Positions 1 through 8,541 of a DNA stretch of 64,000 nucleotides are shown here, piece by piece. The DNA is from an uncultured Acidobacteriota bacterium (GTDB taxonomy: Bacteria > Acidobacteriota > Terriglobia > Bryobacterales > Bryobacteraceae), in the NCBI GenBank assembly GCA_902826605.1, contig CADEFM010000001.1, positions 248,001 to 312,000 on the forward strand, written 5' to 3'. Numbering within the stretch: the first letter of the stretch is position 1; the number at the start of each line of letters is the position of its first letter. The notes under the pieces are model-generated. The model was not told where the DNA came from and searched no databases. It saw only the letters and a program-made list of their open reading frames with translations. The position numbers and the translations under genes are program-made.

Positions 1-1015
1 CCGTCTTCGCGACCTTCTCGGGCTCTTTCTGATGGTGCGATATGGGATGATGCGCGTCGGGCACGCCAATCTGCGGATACGTCATGCCGCTCTGTTCGTG
101 GCCCATCATCAGCGTGATCACGCGAGTGAGATCGCATTGGTACGCGAGCACTTGCAAATCGAGCATCAACTTCACGTGCTCTTCCCAGTTGACGGGGATG
201 CCCACCGGATGCTCGACCGTCGGCACTTCCTGGTGGTCCGTTTCGGCGATCTGAATCCGCCGCTCCACGCCCCGAATCGCGTCTAGATACTCGCTTAGCT
301 TTGTGCGATCGCTTTGCGGAAGCGCTCCCTGAAGATTCGCGACCTCCTGCGATACCGAGTCGAGAATGCTTTTCTGCGCCCGTATGCGGCCCAGCCGCTC
401 CTTCGAGTCCGTGCTGACACTGTCGCCGAACAGACGCTCGAAGATTAGGCGCGGATTATTCTCTGTTGGCAGGGGCGTGCTGGGGCCTTTCCAACTGATC
501 GTGTTCGTGTAGGGGCAGGCGTATCCGGTATCGCAGGAGCCTGCCGTCTCACCGGATTCAATGGCCAATTCCAGCGAAGCCAGTTGCGTACGTTTACCCG
601 TCTCCTGGGCGAGAATCTGATCGACGGAGATTCCCGCATCCAGCCATGTCTCACTGGTGGGCGGGGAAATGTTGGTGAGAAATCGCGTGCTGGCTTTTGC
701 GTGCGCACCGCCCGGCCGCCCCGGAGGCGGAATACAAGTCAGGCCGCTCAATACCTGCAATTGATCGCGATGCGGCCCCAGCGCGCTTAACGTTGGGGTC
801 AGTTCGTAAGCTGTACCCTCGGTGATGGGCGAATAGTTCTGCATGATCATGCCGTTCGGCACATACATGACGCCGAAACGGTTGACCGGCTTTGCTGGCG
901 TCGCAGCGCGCGCCGTGAATACCGGGACCATGCTATCGAGAAGCGGCAGGGCGAGCGCCGCACCAACCCCACGCAACATCGTGCGCCGCGAAACAGATTT
1001 CTTAAAGACGACCAT
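1..1015 (-). CDS. DUF1552 family secreted protein, C-terminus outside window
   Basis: The frame is open from an ATG at 1015 to the window edge, giving the first 338 residues. The N-terminus carries a Tat-like signal (SRRTMLRG near residue 9, then a hydrophobic stretch ending in ARA around residue 37). The body has features of the DUF1552 family, including the FGVMYVPNGM stretch near residue 47 and a late MMGHEQSG segment. DUF1552 proteins are exported proteins of unknown function and are typically encoded beside DUF1592 proteins, as here: the DUF1592 gene ends 13 bases upstream, so the two are probably cotranscribed. The missing C-terminus lies to the left of base 1. The family call is firm; no reaction is known to me. 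Confidence 0.85.
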   Translation of the reverse strand, partial: MVVFKKSVSRRTMLRGVGAALALPLLDSMVPVFTARAATPAKPVNRFGVMYVPNGMIMQNYSPITEGTAYELTPTLSALGPHRDQLQVLSGLTCIPPPGRPGGAHAKASTRFLTNISPPTSETWLDAGISVDQILAQETGKRTQLASLELAIESGETAGSCDTGYACPYTNTISWKGPSTPLPTENNPRLIFERLFGDSVSTDSKERLGRIRAQKSILDSVSQEVANLQGALPQSDRTKLSEYLDAIRGVERRIQIAETDHQEVPTVEHPVGIPVNWEEHVKLMLDLQVLAYQCDLTRVITLMMGHEQSGMTYPQIGVPDAHHPISHHQKEPEKVAKT

Positions 1016-1027
1016 GTTTGAGCATCC

Positions 1028-3484
1028 TCACTTTTCTAGATTTCTGACCGCACTTTGCGCAAGATTTACCGGCGTGTCGCTGCCGGCCGTGCTCATGCTG
1101 AACGGCGTACTGTTGACGATCCCTAAAATGACGCTGGACCAACGGTAATCTTGCGGTGCGGCATCCCGAGCGATCTTCCGGATGGCGGGCAGATCGGTAT
1201 GCTCGATGCCGCGGCCGATTGCATACGCCATTAGCTTCTCCGTGAACGTGCGAACAAAATCTTCATTTTGGCTTGCAAGCAGCTTACGCAGGCCGCTTAG
1301 CCCTTCAAAACGAGTGCCATCCGGCAACGCCGCAGAGGCATCGATCGGCACACCGTCGCTTTCGGTTCGCCATTTGCCGAGCGCGTCAAAATGTTCGAGC
1401 GAGAACCCTAGGGGATCCATGCGCTGATGGCAGGAGGCGCAGACCACGTTCTTCCGATGAAGTTCCATGCGTTCGCGAAGGGCGCGAGGTTGGCCATCCG
1501 TGCCCGCATCTTTGAGCGCCGGCACATCGGGCGGCGGGGGCGGCGGCGGAGCGCCCAGCACATTCGCTAGCAGGTACCGGCCGCGGAGCGTTACGGAGGT
1601 GCGATTCGGGTAAGACGTTACCGCCAGTATGCTGGCCTGCCCAAGGAGCCCGCCACGGGTGCCGTCGGTGAATTTCACACGCCGGAAGCGATTTCCATAA
1701 ATATTGGGAATGCCATAGTGCTTCGCCATGCGCTCGTTTACATATGTGTAGTCGGCCGTCAGCAATTCCATCACATTGCGGTCTGCCTGCAGCTGGCTTG
1801 CGACGAAAATCTGCGTCTCCTGCGCCATCGAGTCGCGCAGATTTTCGTCGAATTCTCGATACAAATCGGTATCGGGAACAACGCCGGCAAGTTTGCTCAA
1901 GCCAAGCCATCGGTTGGCGAAGCCATCCACCAACGCCCGTGAGCGTGGATCGCGAAGCATGCGTTGAACCTGTTGCTCCAATACCTTCGGCTCCTTCAGC
2001 CTGCCGCCGATGGCCAGATTCCGAAGTTCGTCGTCGGGAATGCTGCTCCAGAGAAAAAACGACAACCGCGATGCGAGATCCAGATCGCCGAGCCGGTAGG
2101 CTGAGCTAGCCCCTGCGTTCGCCGGAACGCGCTCGACGCGGAAGAGAAAACTGGGAGCCGCCAGGATGCGCTCCAGACCCTTCTGAATGCCCTCATCGAA
2201 GTCTTTTTCCTCCCGGCCCGCTCGATAAAAACTGAGAAGCGTCTTAACATCCTCATCGGTAACAGGGCGTCGGTACGCGCGCGTGGCAAGCGTGGAAAGA
2301 ATCTTTTTGGCGCATGGCTCTTCGCCAGCGGCATCCTTTGGAGTACAGATAAAAAGTTTGCGCCGGCTCGGCGAATTGCCGCGAGCTGTTGCGCCGTAAG
2401 GACCGCCGATGTACACAAACTCCACTCCGGGATTCCCGTGGTAGTATTCGTTAGTCGTACGGGCAAAGCCGATCTGCGGGGGTTGCAGGATGCCCTCAGG
2501 CTCCCAGAATCGCCGTACGAACGACACACTGACGTCATGCTCGCCGGCCTTCACCGGCAGACGTACCTCAAGACCCGCGTCGGCGGTATGCATGTAGACC
2601 TCGAATTCAGGAGATCCCTGCGTATTGCCCGCGAAATTCTCAGGCATGGTCATGCCCTTGGCTTCGCCGCCCACTTTGAAGCGTTTGATCCGTACTCCGT
2701 CCAAACGGATGTCGATCTCATGCGGCTCGCCCAGGCCGATGATGTATTCGTAGTATTGTCTCCGCAGCTGAACTTTGATTGTGTAGTCTCCGTCCAGCGG
2801 GAAGTAATACCGTATGAGCGCCCCGCCGTGCGATCCAAAGGGCAGGTCGTCATTCATCTGTTCATCTTGTATGAGCAGCTTGGAATATCTGTAAGTATCG
2901 ACGGCCGGGTTTAGCGTGAGATCGCCCACGGCAAGGCGGCTAATCCGGCGCGCCGCAGAAAGGTAGTTCTCAAGCAGCAGGGGAGATACGGATAGAACGC
3001 TGGCAATGTTGTCGAATCCTTCTTGATCCGCGCCATCGGCTGAGAGCAGTGCTTTCCCATCGATTTCGAGTCCCAGCAGGTCGCGCACTGCGGCAGTGTA
3101 CTCAGCGCGGTTCAACCGATGTACTGCAACGCGCCCTGGGTTAGGCTTGGCGAGGGCAGCAGTGTCAAGCCGAGTCTCCAATTCCGCTACTACATTCGTA
3201 TACGTGGCTTTGTCGGGTCTCGGCCTTCCGGCGGGCGGCATTTCGCCCGTGCGGAGCTTACGAGCCACTTTCTCCCACAAATCCGCCCGCTCACCGACGT
3301 GCTCAAAGTCAACGGAATCAAGCTGGAGGCCTGCTGTTCTCAGCCTCGCGTTGTGGCAGGTGACGCAGTACTGATGAATGACAGTCTTGGCCGAAGGCTT
3401 TTGAACTTCGTCCGCGTGCACGGGCAGAGCCGCGGTGATCGCCAAGATGCTGAAATATTCCCAAGCTATTGATCGGCAAGTCAT
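1028..3484 (-). CDS. DUF1592 (PSD1-like) protein with cytochrome-type CxxCH motifs
   Basis: An exported protein of about 818 residues with the planctomycete/acidobacterial order: signal peptide (residues 1-24), a heme-type CVTCH at 40-44, DUF1587 (HRLNRAEYT), DUF1595 (RAYRRPVTDED), DUF1592 (LASRLSFFLWSSIPDDEL), DUF1588 with a second motif CASCH, and DUF1585 at the C-terminus. The frame extends upstream to an ATG at 3547, but that start adds a non-signal leader and overlaps the acetyltransferase gene by 19 bases; the ATG at 3484 puts the signal peptide at the N-terminus and is preferred. A roughly 140-residue beta-rich insert sits between DUF1587 and DUF1595. The family is thought to work in periplasmic oxidation of organic matter, but no substrate is established. 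The DUF1552 gene follows after 12 bases. Confidence 0.88.
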   Translation of the reverse strand: MTCRSIAWEYFSILAITAALPVHADEVQKPSAKTVIHQYCVTCHNARLRTAGLQLDSVDFEHVGERADLWEKVARKLRTGEMPPAGRPRPDKATYTNVVAELETRLDTAALAKPNPGRVAVHRLNRAEYTAAVRDLLGLEIDGKALLSADGADQEGFDNIASVLSVSPLLLENYLSAARRISRLAVGDLTLNPAVDTYRYSKLLIQDEQMNDDLPFGSHGGALIRYYFPLDGDYTIKVQLRRQYYEYIIGLGEPHEIDIRLDGVRIKRFKVGGEAKGMTMPENFAGNTQGSPEFEVYMHTADAGLEVRLPVKAGEHDVSVSFVRRFWEPEGILQPPQIGFARTTNEYYHGNPGVEFVYIGGPYGATARGNSPSRRKLFICTPKDAAGEEPCAKKILSTLATRAYRRPVTDEDVKTLLSFYRAGREEKDFDEGIQKGLERILAAPSFLFRVERVPANAGASSAYRLGDLDLASRLSFFLWSSIPDDELRNLAIGGRLKEPKVLEQQVQRMLRDPRSRALVDGFANRWLGLSKLAGVVPDTDLYREFDENLRDSMAQETQIFVASQLQADRNVMELLTADYTYVNERMAKHYGIPNIYGNRFRRVKFTDGTRGGLLGQASILAVTSYPNRTSVTLRGRYLLANVLGAPPPPPPPDVPALKDAGTDGQPRALRERMELHRKNVVCASCHQRMDPLGFSLEHFDALGKWRTESDGVPIDASAALPDGTRFEGLSGLRKLLASQNEDFVRTFTEKLMAYAIGRGIEHTDLPAIRKIARDAAPQDYRWSSVILGIVNSTPFSMSTAGSDTPVNLAQSAVRNLEK

Positions 3485-3528
3485 TAGAGAATCAATCGTT
3501 ATGATCTTCCTAAGCAGCACGATCAATG

Positions 3529-4026
3529 TCAAGGGTATGCCAGCCACGGTCCATCCGCTAGGATCACCGACTTTTCCGCTTGGCTTTCAGATATAGTCCA
3601 ATAGCGCTTGAGAAGCAGATCTTTCTGCTCGGAACGTACCAAATGAAAGCCGTGCTTTTGATAGAAACGGATAGCCCAGATCGCATCCTCCCAAGTTCCG
3701 ATCAATATGGTTCCGTCAGCCAGGCTTCGTAGGTGAGTTAACAAGCGGCCGCCGATCCCTCGTTTCTGGCAGCAGGTTCGGACATAGGCGTGACGAATCA
3801 AGGTCACGTCTTCTACCTGTTGCAGGCCCATCACTCCTTCCAGGATTTCATTCTCCTCATACCCCCAGAACGTAACGCCATCCTCTATTTCGCGACGCAG
3901 TTCATCGTTCGACATGTATGGTTCGTTCCAGCGATCGACGGGGATGACGCCTTTATAGGCGCGCGCTCCGTCATTGATAATCGTCGAAATCCGCTCAAAA
4001 TCTTGGGCCCTGCAACGACGGATCAT
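3529..4026 (-). CDS. GNAT family N-acetyltransferase
   Basis: A 165-residue cytoplasmic acetyltransferase. The acetyl-CoA loop is visible as QKRGIGGRLL near residues 86-95, followed by the late family signature FYQKHGFHLV. The start chosen is the ATG at 4026, preceded by GGAAGGAGA about 8 bases upstream; a longer frame reaches 4113 but its extra 29 residues do not look like GNAT sequence and would cover the promoter region of the divergent hydrolase gene. Such enzymes transfer an acetyl group to an amine of a small molecule or protein; the substrate cannot be read from the sequence. The gene stands upstream of the DUF1592 gene on the same strand, but a functional link is not evident. Confidence 0.88.
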   Translation of the reverse strand: MIRRCRAQDFERISTIINDGARAYKGVIPVDRWNEPYMSNDELRREIEDGVTFWGYEENEILEGVMGLQQVEDVTLIRHAYVRTCCQKRGIGGRLLTHLRSLADGTILIGTWEDAIWAIRFYQKHGFHLVRSEQKDLLLKRYWTISESQAEKSVILADGPWLAYP

Positions 4027-4062
4027 GTTCAAATTCTCCTTCCGGGCAAGGGGCCCGAAGTA

Positions 4063-4077
4063 AGACGATATTCGTCT
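4063..4077. promoter_or_regulatory. Short palindrome upstream of the hydrolase promoter (possible operator)
   Basis: The sequence has 6-base arms, AGACGA and TCGTCT, around a TAT centre. It lies between the divergent acetyltransferase and hydrolase genes, 7 bases upstream of a good -35 element. The position fits a repressor or activator site, but a 15-base palindrome can occur by chance, and no regulator gene is next to it. Confidence 0.3.
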
Positions 4078-4084
4078 CGGTGGG

Positions 4085-4114
4085 TTGACGGACGGAAGCG
4101 GAGCGGTGTACATT
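4085..4114 (+). promoter_or_regulatory. Candidate sigma-70-type promoter of the secreted hydrolase
   Basis: TTGACG at 4085-4090 and TACATT at 4109-4114 are separated by 18 bases. Transcription would begin near 4121, about 40 bases before the ATG at 4161, which has a strong AGGAGGAG ribosome site. The -35 matches consensus at 5 of 6 positions and the -10 at 4 of 6. Confidence 0.45.
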
Positions 4115-4160
4115 TGCCTTGTTCAGATCCAAACGGAAGTTCCGTATTAGGAGGAGACTC

Positions 4161-5093
4161 ATGCACAAGTTATTATCAGCCGCATGCATCGCTGTTCTAG
4201 CGGCAGCGCTGTCGCCGGCAGGGCTCGCCCAGGCCACCGCTTCATTCTCGGCGGAACTTCAATCGAAATATCGTGTCATTCCCAATGTTACCTATCTCAC
4301 CGCGGAAAACTACCAGGTCAAGCTCGACTTCTATCAGTCGCGGGACACTTCGGCGCCACAGCCAACGCTGATGTTCTTTCATGGCGGCGGCTGGGTGCAG
4401 GGAACTAAGGAATCGAGTATTTTCAGCCTCATGCCGTACTTCGAAATGGGTTGGAACGTGGTGAACGTGGAATACCGCATGGCTCAAGTCGCGCTGGCGC
4501 CTGCGGCGGTGGAGGATTGCATCTGCGCTTTGCGTTGGGTTACCCAGAATGCAAAGCAGTACAACATCGACACGGCGCGCATAGTAACCACTGGAACTTC
4601 CGCGGGCGGGCATCTAGCGCTGACCACGGCGATGATCCCCGCATCGGTGGGCCTGGACCGCCGCTGCCCCGGTGGGCGGGCCGGAAACGTCTACTTTGGC
4701 CCGGAAGAATTGAAGGTCGCAGCCGTTGTGAACTGGTACGGAGTCACCGATGTCGGTGACCTGATGGAGGGCCCGAACAGAAGAATTTTCGGCGCGACTT
4801 GGCTGGGCGGACTGGAGAATCGGAAGGAAATCGCCGCGCGCGTATCGCCGCTCACTTATGTGCGCCCCGGCATTCCGCCTGTAATTTCGATTCAGGGTGA
4901 CGCGGACGGTACCGTGCCTTACTCACATTCGGTTCGTCTGCATGCGGCGCTCGAAAAAGCGGGCGTGCCGAATAAGTTACTGACTGTTCCGGGCGGCGGG
5001 CACGGTAACTTCAAGGCCAGTGAGTATCCGGCGCTTTATGACCAGATCCGCGACTTCCTCGGCAAGCACGGCTTAATGAAGCGTGGCAGTTAG
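4161..5093 (+). CDS. Secreted alpha/beta-hydrolase (esterase/lipase, HGGGW type)
   Basis: A 310-residue exported esterase-like hydrolase. A signal peptide covers about residues 1-25. The oxyanion motif HGGGW is at 74-78, the nucleophile elbow GTSAGG places the catalytic serine at 147, the likely acid is Asp249 in GDADGTVPY, and the catalytic histidine is His281 in GGGHGN, so the triad is complete and in the usual order. The ATG at 4161 follows AGGAGGAG by 7 bases; an upstream in-frame ATG at 4119 would spoil the signal peptide. The family cleaves short-chain esters, often acetyl or feruloyl groups on plant polymers; the precise substrate is not known. It is divergent from the acetyltransferase gene. 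Confidence 0.9.
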   Translation: MHKLLSAACIAVLAAALSPAGLAQATASFSAELQSKYRVIPNVTYLTAENYQVKLDFYQSRDTSAPQPTLMFFHGGGWVQGTKESSIFSLMPYFEMGWNVVNVEYRMAQVALAPAAVEDCICALRWVTQNAKQYNIDTARIVTTGTSAGGHLALTTAMIPASVGLDRRCPGGRAGNVYFGPEELKVAAVVNWYGVTDVGDLMEGPNRRIFGATWLGGLENRKEIAARVSPLTYVRPGIPPVISIQGDADGTVPYSHSVRLHAALEKAGVPNKLLTVPGGGHGNFKASEYPALYDQIRDFLGKHGLMKRGS

Positions 5094-5150
5094 GCTTTCA
5101 TGGACTCCGGCGGAAGCCAGAACGCCACAATCCCAATGCGGTGTTGGTTG

Positions 5151-5189
5151 ATTGACGCCCGGCATTGACGCCCTGCATTGACATTGACC
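5151..5189 (+). repeat. Three tandem 13-base units carrying -35-like elements
   Basis: Three consecutive copies begin at 5151, 5164 and 5177. The first two are ATTGACGCCC followed by GGC or TGC; the third is a looser copy starting ATTGACATTG. Each contains TTGAC, so the array repeats a -35-like hexamer every 13 bases; the last copy serves as the -35 of the promoter called at 5178-5206. Confidence 0.6.
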
Positions 5190-5206
5190 GACCGCCGGGA
5201 TATCGT
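5178..5206 (+). promoter_or_regulatory. Candidate promoter of the 5.2-7.6 kb secreted-protein run
   Basis: A perfect TTGACA at 5178-5183 and TATCGT at 5201-5206 are separated by 17 bases, the optimal spacing. The predicted start of transcription near 5213 leaves a short leader that contains the AAGGAG site for the ATG at 5240. The -10 matches consensus at 4 of 6 positions. Confidence 0.5.
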
Positions 5207-5239
5207 AAGCAAGTACTTTCGGCATAAGGAGATCGATAG

Positions 5240-6298
5240 ATGCCCCCCCGCCTGTGCGCGCTTACAGTCGCTATTATCTTGGCGCCAATCCAGATCGCCG
5301 CCCAACCCCCGGCCCCTAAGGGGAACGCAGCCGTGAAAGTCGCGTCCGCCGCGAAGCCGACGACAAAGTGGACCGTGCCCCGCATGCCTGATGGGCACCC
5401 CGATTTTGGAGGTTTCTGGTCGAATAATACGGCGACGCCTTTTGAACGACCGGTGGCTCTTGCCGATAAGGAGTTTCTGACAGACGCCGAAGCCAAGACT
5501 CTTGAACAGACTGCTAAGGAGCGGGTGCTAGCTAATGATCGCCAAGTGAAAGAGAAACCAGGCGAAATAGGGAGCTACAATGCCGCCTTTCTGGAAGACG
5601 GACGATGGGCGATGGCAAACAAGCGTACCTCCATCATCACCGATCCCAAGGATGGGAGAATGCCGCCTCTCACGCCTGAAGCCAAAAGGAAATTTGATGC
5701 GGATCAGGCGTACCATAGCCAGCATGTCCACGATGGCCCCGAGGACATGACAACCATCGAGCGGTGCATTACGTGGATTACCAGCGGACCACCTATGCTC
5801 CCCTCGTTCTACAACAATAACTATCGCGTTATTCAAACTTCCGATCATCTTTCGATTGTGGCCGAGATGGTCCACGATGTTCGCATCATTCCCTTGGACG
5901 GGAGGCCGCATGAGAATGTGCGCCAATGGATGGGCGACTCACGAGGTCATTGGGAAGGCGACACGCTGGTCGTGGAAACGGTCAATTTCAACGGAAGGCG
6001 CGGCTGGTTTGGAGCGCCGATGACGGAAGGATCGGGAGCCACACGTCCAGATGCGAAGATGACCGTGACGGAGCGCTTCACGCGGACCGCTCCGGACATC
6101 CTCCTCTACCAGTTCACGGTTAACGACCCGGGCAGCTTCACAAAGCCGTGGTCCGGAGAGATTACGATGAGGTCGTTCCAGGGCCCCGTGTACGAGTATG
6201 CATGTCATGAGGGAAATTATGGGATGTCCCTCATTCTCTCCGGTGCCCGAGCCGAGGAGAAAGCAGCCGCGGAGGCCGCAAAAAAGGGCGCAAGGTAG
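5240..6298 (+). CDS. Secreted protein of unknown function with a PDFxGxW motif
   Basis: A 352-residue exported protein. The signal peptide covers about residues 1-21 and is followed by an alanine/lysine-rich linker. The motif PDGHPDFGGFWSN (residues 50-62) is common in acidobacterial secreted proteins of this size, and later segments rich in W, D and G (for example DSRGHWEGDTLVVET) also belong to that group. There are no catalytic motifs that I recognise. The start is set by AAGGAG nine bases before the ATG. The DUF6152 gene begins 19 bases downstream, and a Tat-exported propeller gene follows, so the three probably form one operon for a periplasmic or extracellular task. Confidence 0.75.
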   Translation: MPPRLCALTVAIILAPIQIAAQPPAPKGNAAVKVASAAKPTTKWTVPRMPDGHPDFGGFWSNNTATPFERPVALADKEFLTDAEAKTLEQTAKERVLANDRQVKEKPGEIGSYNAAFLEDGRWAMANKRTSIITDPKDGRMPPLTPEAKRKFDADQAYHSQHVHDGPEDMTTIERCITWITSGPPMLPSFYNNNYRVIQTSDHLSIVAEMVHDVRIIPLDGRPHENVRQWMGDSRGHWEGDTLVVETVNFNGRRGWFGAPMTEGSGATRPDAKMTVTERFTRTAPDILLYQFTVNDPGSFTKPWSGEITMRSFQGPVYEYACHEGNYGMSLILSGARAEEKAAAEAAKKGAR

Positions 6299-6317
6299 CT
6301 CGCAGGAGGGAATAACG

Positions 6318-6695
6318 ATGAAAACCTTATGCCGGCTGGCATTTTTCATCTTTACGCTAGTCTCTGTTGTAACGCCGCTATCCGCGCATCACTCATGGCC
6401 TGTCAGCTTCGAACGGCTGGTCACGGTGAAGGGCACCGTGATTGAGTTCACGTGGTCTAATCCGCACCCCATGATGACTCTCGAGGTCCAGACAAACAAC
6501 GGGGGGACGGAGAAATGGCAAATTGGCGGCCCCGCAATCAACCGGATGGAGTCTAACGGGTGGACCAAGGCGACGGTGAAGCGCGGCGACGTCATCACGG
6601 GCATCGGCTATCAGTTTGCCGACGGGCAGAAGATCGTCAGGCTTGAGCGTGTCGTACTGCCCGACGGCAAGGAACTACGGCTCTACGGCCGCTAG
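6318..6695 (+). CDS. Small secreted DUF6152 family protein
   Basis: A 125-residue exported protein. A signal peptide (residues 1-24) ends just before the HHSW that opens mature DUF6152 proteins. The body has the family stretches VTVKGTVIEFTWSNPH, KWQIGGPA and GDVITGIGYQFADG, and the folded part is likely a small beta-barrel. AGGAGGGA lies 7 bases before the ATG. Function is unknown; a second family member is at 9450-9845 on the other strand. It lies in the same run as the unknown PDFxGxW protein and the propeller, with a short gap on each side. Confidence 0.85.
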   Translation: MKTLCRLAFFIFTLVSVVTPLSAHHSWPVSFERLVTVKGTVIEFTWSNPHPMMTLEVQTNNGGTEKWQIGGPAINRMESNGWTKATVKRGDVITGIGYQFADGQKIVRLERVVLPDGKELRLYGR

Positions 6696-6778
6696 GCTGG
6701 TGGATCGCGTCACGCGGGCGGGGTCCCGGTCGGCGATCTGAACCATTCCGCGCGCGCCCGGAAACGAAGGAGGATTGG

Positions 6779-7558
6779 ATGCAAAATGGAAGCGAATTCT
6801 CACGCCGCGTTTTTTTGAGATCCACCGGAATTGTAACAGCTGCCTCACTGCTCGGTGCGGCAACTAAGGATGAGAAGGAAAGTCTGCCCATTATCCCGAA
6901 GCGTCTGGAGAAGCGATTCAAATCGCCCCGCATCAAGGAACCGAACGATTTGCAATTCGCTCCCGACGGCAACCTATGGATTCTGGACCAAGTGGATCCG
7001 AATAAAGTCTTCAAGGTGAACCCCGGTGATGGATCGATTCTGGAGGAAGTGCAGACAGAATCCATGCACGGGAGCGGGATAACACTGGGGAATGGAGCGT
7101 GGTGGATCGGTTCAACCAAGTCCTTGAAGACGCTGAAGGTGGACCCGAAAACGGGCAGGACGCTGAAGTCCTTTGACACTCCGGGAGCCGGCCTCTATGG
7201 AAATCTGACCACCCCATCCGGCGCGCACGGTTTGAAGTGGGTGGATGGCCAGTATTGGATGGCCGTGCCGGCGTCCGGAAAGATCTATTTGATGGAACCT
7301 GAGTCGGGTCAAATAATCCGGAGCATCCCAGCCCCTACTGTGCGAACACACGGGCTAGCCTGGGAAAATGGGATTCTCTGGTGCGTAGGTTCCAGCGAAC
7401 GCGAGATCTATAAAATGGATCCGAGAGACGGGAAGCTGTTGGCGAAGATCAAGCTCAATAAAGAGGATCCTGAACCGCATGGGCTCGATCTACGTGACGG
7501 CGTCCTGTGGTATTGCGACGCGGCAAGTGGCTGGACCTGCACGCTTCGCGGAAGCTGA
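6779..7558 (+). CDS. Tat-exported beta-propeller protein (SMP-30/Vgb-like)
   Basis: A 259-residue protein with a twin-arginine signal (SRRVFLR at residues 8-14, hydrophobic core to about 27). The mature part is built of repeating units of about 40 residues carrying DG-LW or NG-LW turns (DGNLWILD, NGAWWIGS, DGQYWMAV, NGILWCVG, DGVLWYCD), as in gluconolactonase/virginiamycin-lyase-type propellers. Export by Tat suggests that the protein folds, perhaps around a cofactor, before crossing the membrane. GAAGGAGG precedes the ATG. It is the third gene of the run starting at 5240. The number of blades (about five to six) looks low for a closed propeller, so a fused or short variant is possible. Confidence 0.75.
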   Translation: MQNGSEFSRRVFLRSTGIVTAASLLGAATKDEKESLPIIPKRLEKRFKSPRIKEPNDLQFAPDGNLWILDQVDPNKVFKVNPGDGSILEEVQTESMHGSGITLGNGAWWIGSTKSLKTLKVDPKTGRTLKSFDTPGAGLYGNLTTPSGAHGLKWVDGQYWMAVPASGKIYLMEPESGQIIRSIPAPTVRTHGLAWENGILWCVGSSEREIYKMDPRDGKLLAKIKLNKEDPEPHGLDLRDGVLWYCDAASGWTCTLRGS

Positions 7559-7673
7559 CATCCCCTGCAGGCGGTGGAATTGGAGAGCCCAAATTTCGTT
7601 AACTGCCGCTCAGTTGGACTCCACGGAGGAGAGGAATGGAAGGGCTGTAGCCCGTAAGTGAGTTGAGGGGTTT

Positions 7674-7749
7674 TGGTGGACCTGAAGGGATTCGAACCCT
7701 TGACCTCTTCCATGCCATGGAAGCGCGCTCCCAACTGCGCCACAGGCCC
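7674..7749 (-). tRNA. tRNA-Ala (anticodon GGC)
   Basis: A complete 76-base cloverleaf. The acceptor arms GGGCCTG and CAGGTCC include the G3-U70 pair that marks alanine tRNAs. The anticodon arm CTTCC/GGAAG encloses the loop ATGGCAT with anticodon GGC, and the T arm AAGGG/CCCTT encloses TTCGAAT. The discriminator is A, and the terminal CCA is encoded. No other tRNA gene is in the window. The flanks (7559-7673 and 7750-7957) contain no gene that I can support. Confidence 0.97.
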
Positions 7750-7957
7750 ATTCCCGAGCAGTTATTCACTACGATAACACATGGGCCCGTTTGCACACCG
7801 CGTGCTAGCGAGGTTCAATCATGAAATCCCGGCACGTTCTACTGGTGCGGCGGGCTATTACGCACCCACCTGTATCGGTTTCCATGAATTTCGCGGCAGC
7901 CGTCGTGGTATGCGTGCTCCATTTCGGAACCCCTAAACGCGAGCTAGACTGTACCCT

Positions 7958-8539
7958 ATGGACCGGAATCAAGCCTGGGAAATTCTATGCGAGTTCACCA
8001 AGTCGGATAGCCTCCGCCGTCACGCTTTAGCGGTCGAAACGTGCGTCGCGGCCTACGCCGTGAGGTTCGGGGAGGATGAAGCCAAGTGGGGAATGACCGG
8101 CCTCCTCCACGATTTTGATTGGGAAGTGCATCCGGAAGCACCCGATCATCCAATGAAGGGCGAGCCGATTCTCGCCGAGCGCGGCGTCTCCGAAGAAATC
8201 CGCCGGGCGATCTTATCGCACGCCAACTATAGCGGCGTCCCGCGTGTCTCGCCGCTTGAGAAAACGCTGTTCGCCTGCGACGAACTGGCCGGCTTCCTCA
8301 CCGCCATCAGCTACGTGAAACCCACGCGCAGCATTCACTCCGTCGATGTGCCCAGCGTCAGAAAAAAGCTGAAGGACAAAGGCTTCGCCCGCTCCGTAAG
8401 CCGCGACGACATCGTCAACGGCGCTGCGGAGCTCGGCGTGGATCTCGACCAGCACATCGAGTTTTGCATCCAGGCCATGCGCACGCGTGCACGCGAGTTG
8501 GGGATTGAAGGAACGCCGGAACCGCCACCCACCCCTTAA
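7958..8539 (+). CDS. HD-domain metal-dependent phosphohydrolase-like protein
   Basis: A 193-residue cytoplasmic protein with an HD domain: metal ligand candidates are His22 in RRHALAVE and the His-Asp pair in GLLHDFDW near residue 51, followed by HPMKGEPILAERG and a histidine in ILSHANYSG, the usual order in small HD hydrolases. The C-terminal part is helical. Members act on nucleotides or other phosphate esters, and many in this size class are annotated only as HDIG-domain proteins; the substrate is unknown. The ATG at 7958 has no strong ribosome site. The gene converges on the SnoaL-fusion gene, with a two-base gap. Confidence 0.85.
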   Translation: MDRNQAWEILCEFTKSDSLRRHALAVETCVAAYAVRFGEDEAKWGMTGLLHDFDWEVHPEAPDHPMKGEPILAERGVSEEIRRAILSHANYSGVPRVSPLEKTLFACDELAGFLTAISYVKPTRSIHSVDVPSVRKKLKDKGFARSVSRDDIVNGAAELGVDLDQHIEFCIQAMRTRARELGIEGTPEPPPTP

Positions 8540-8541
8540 CC

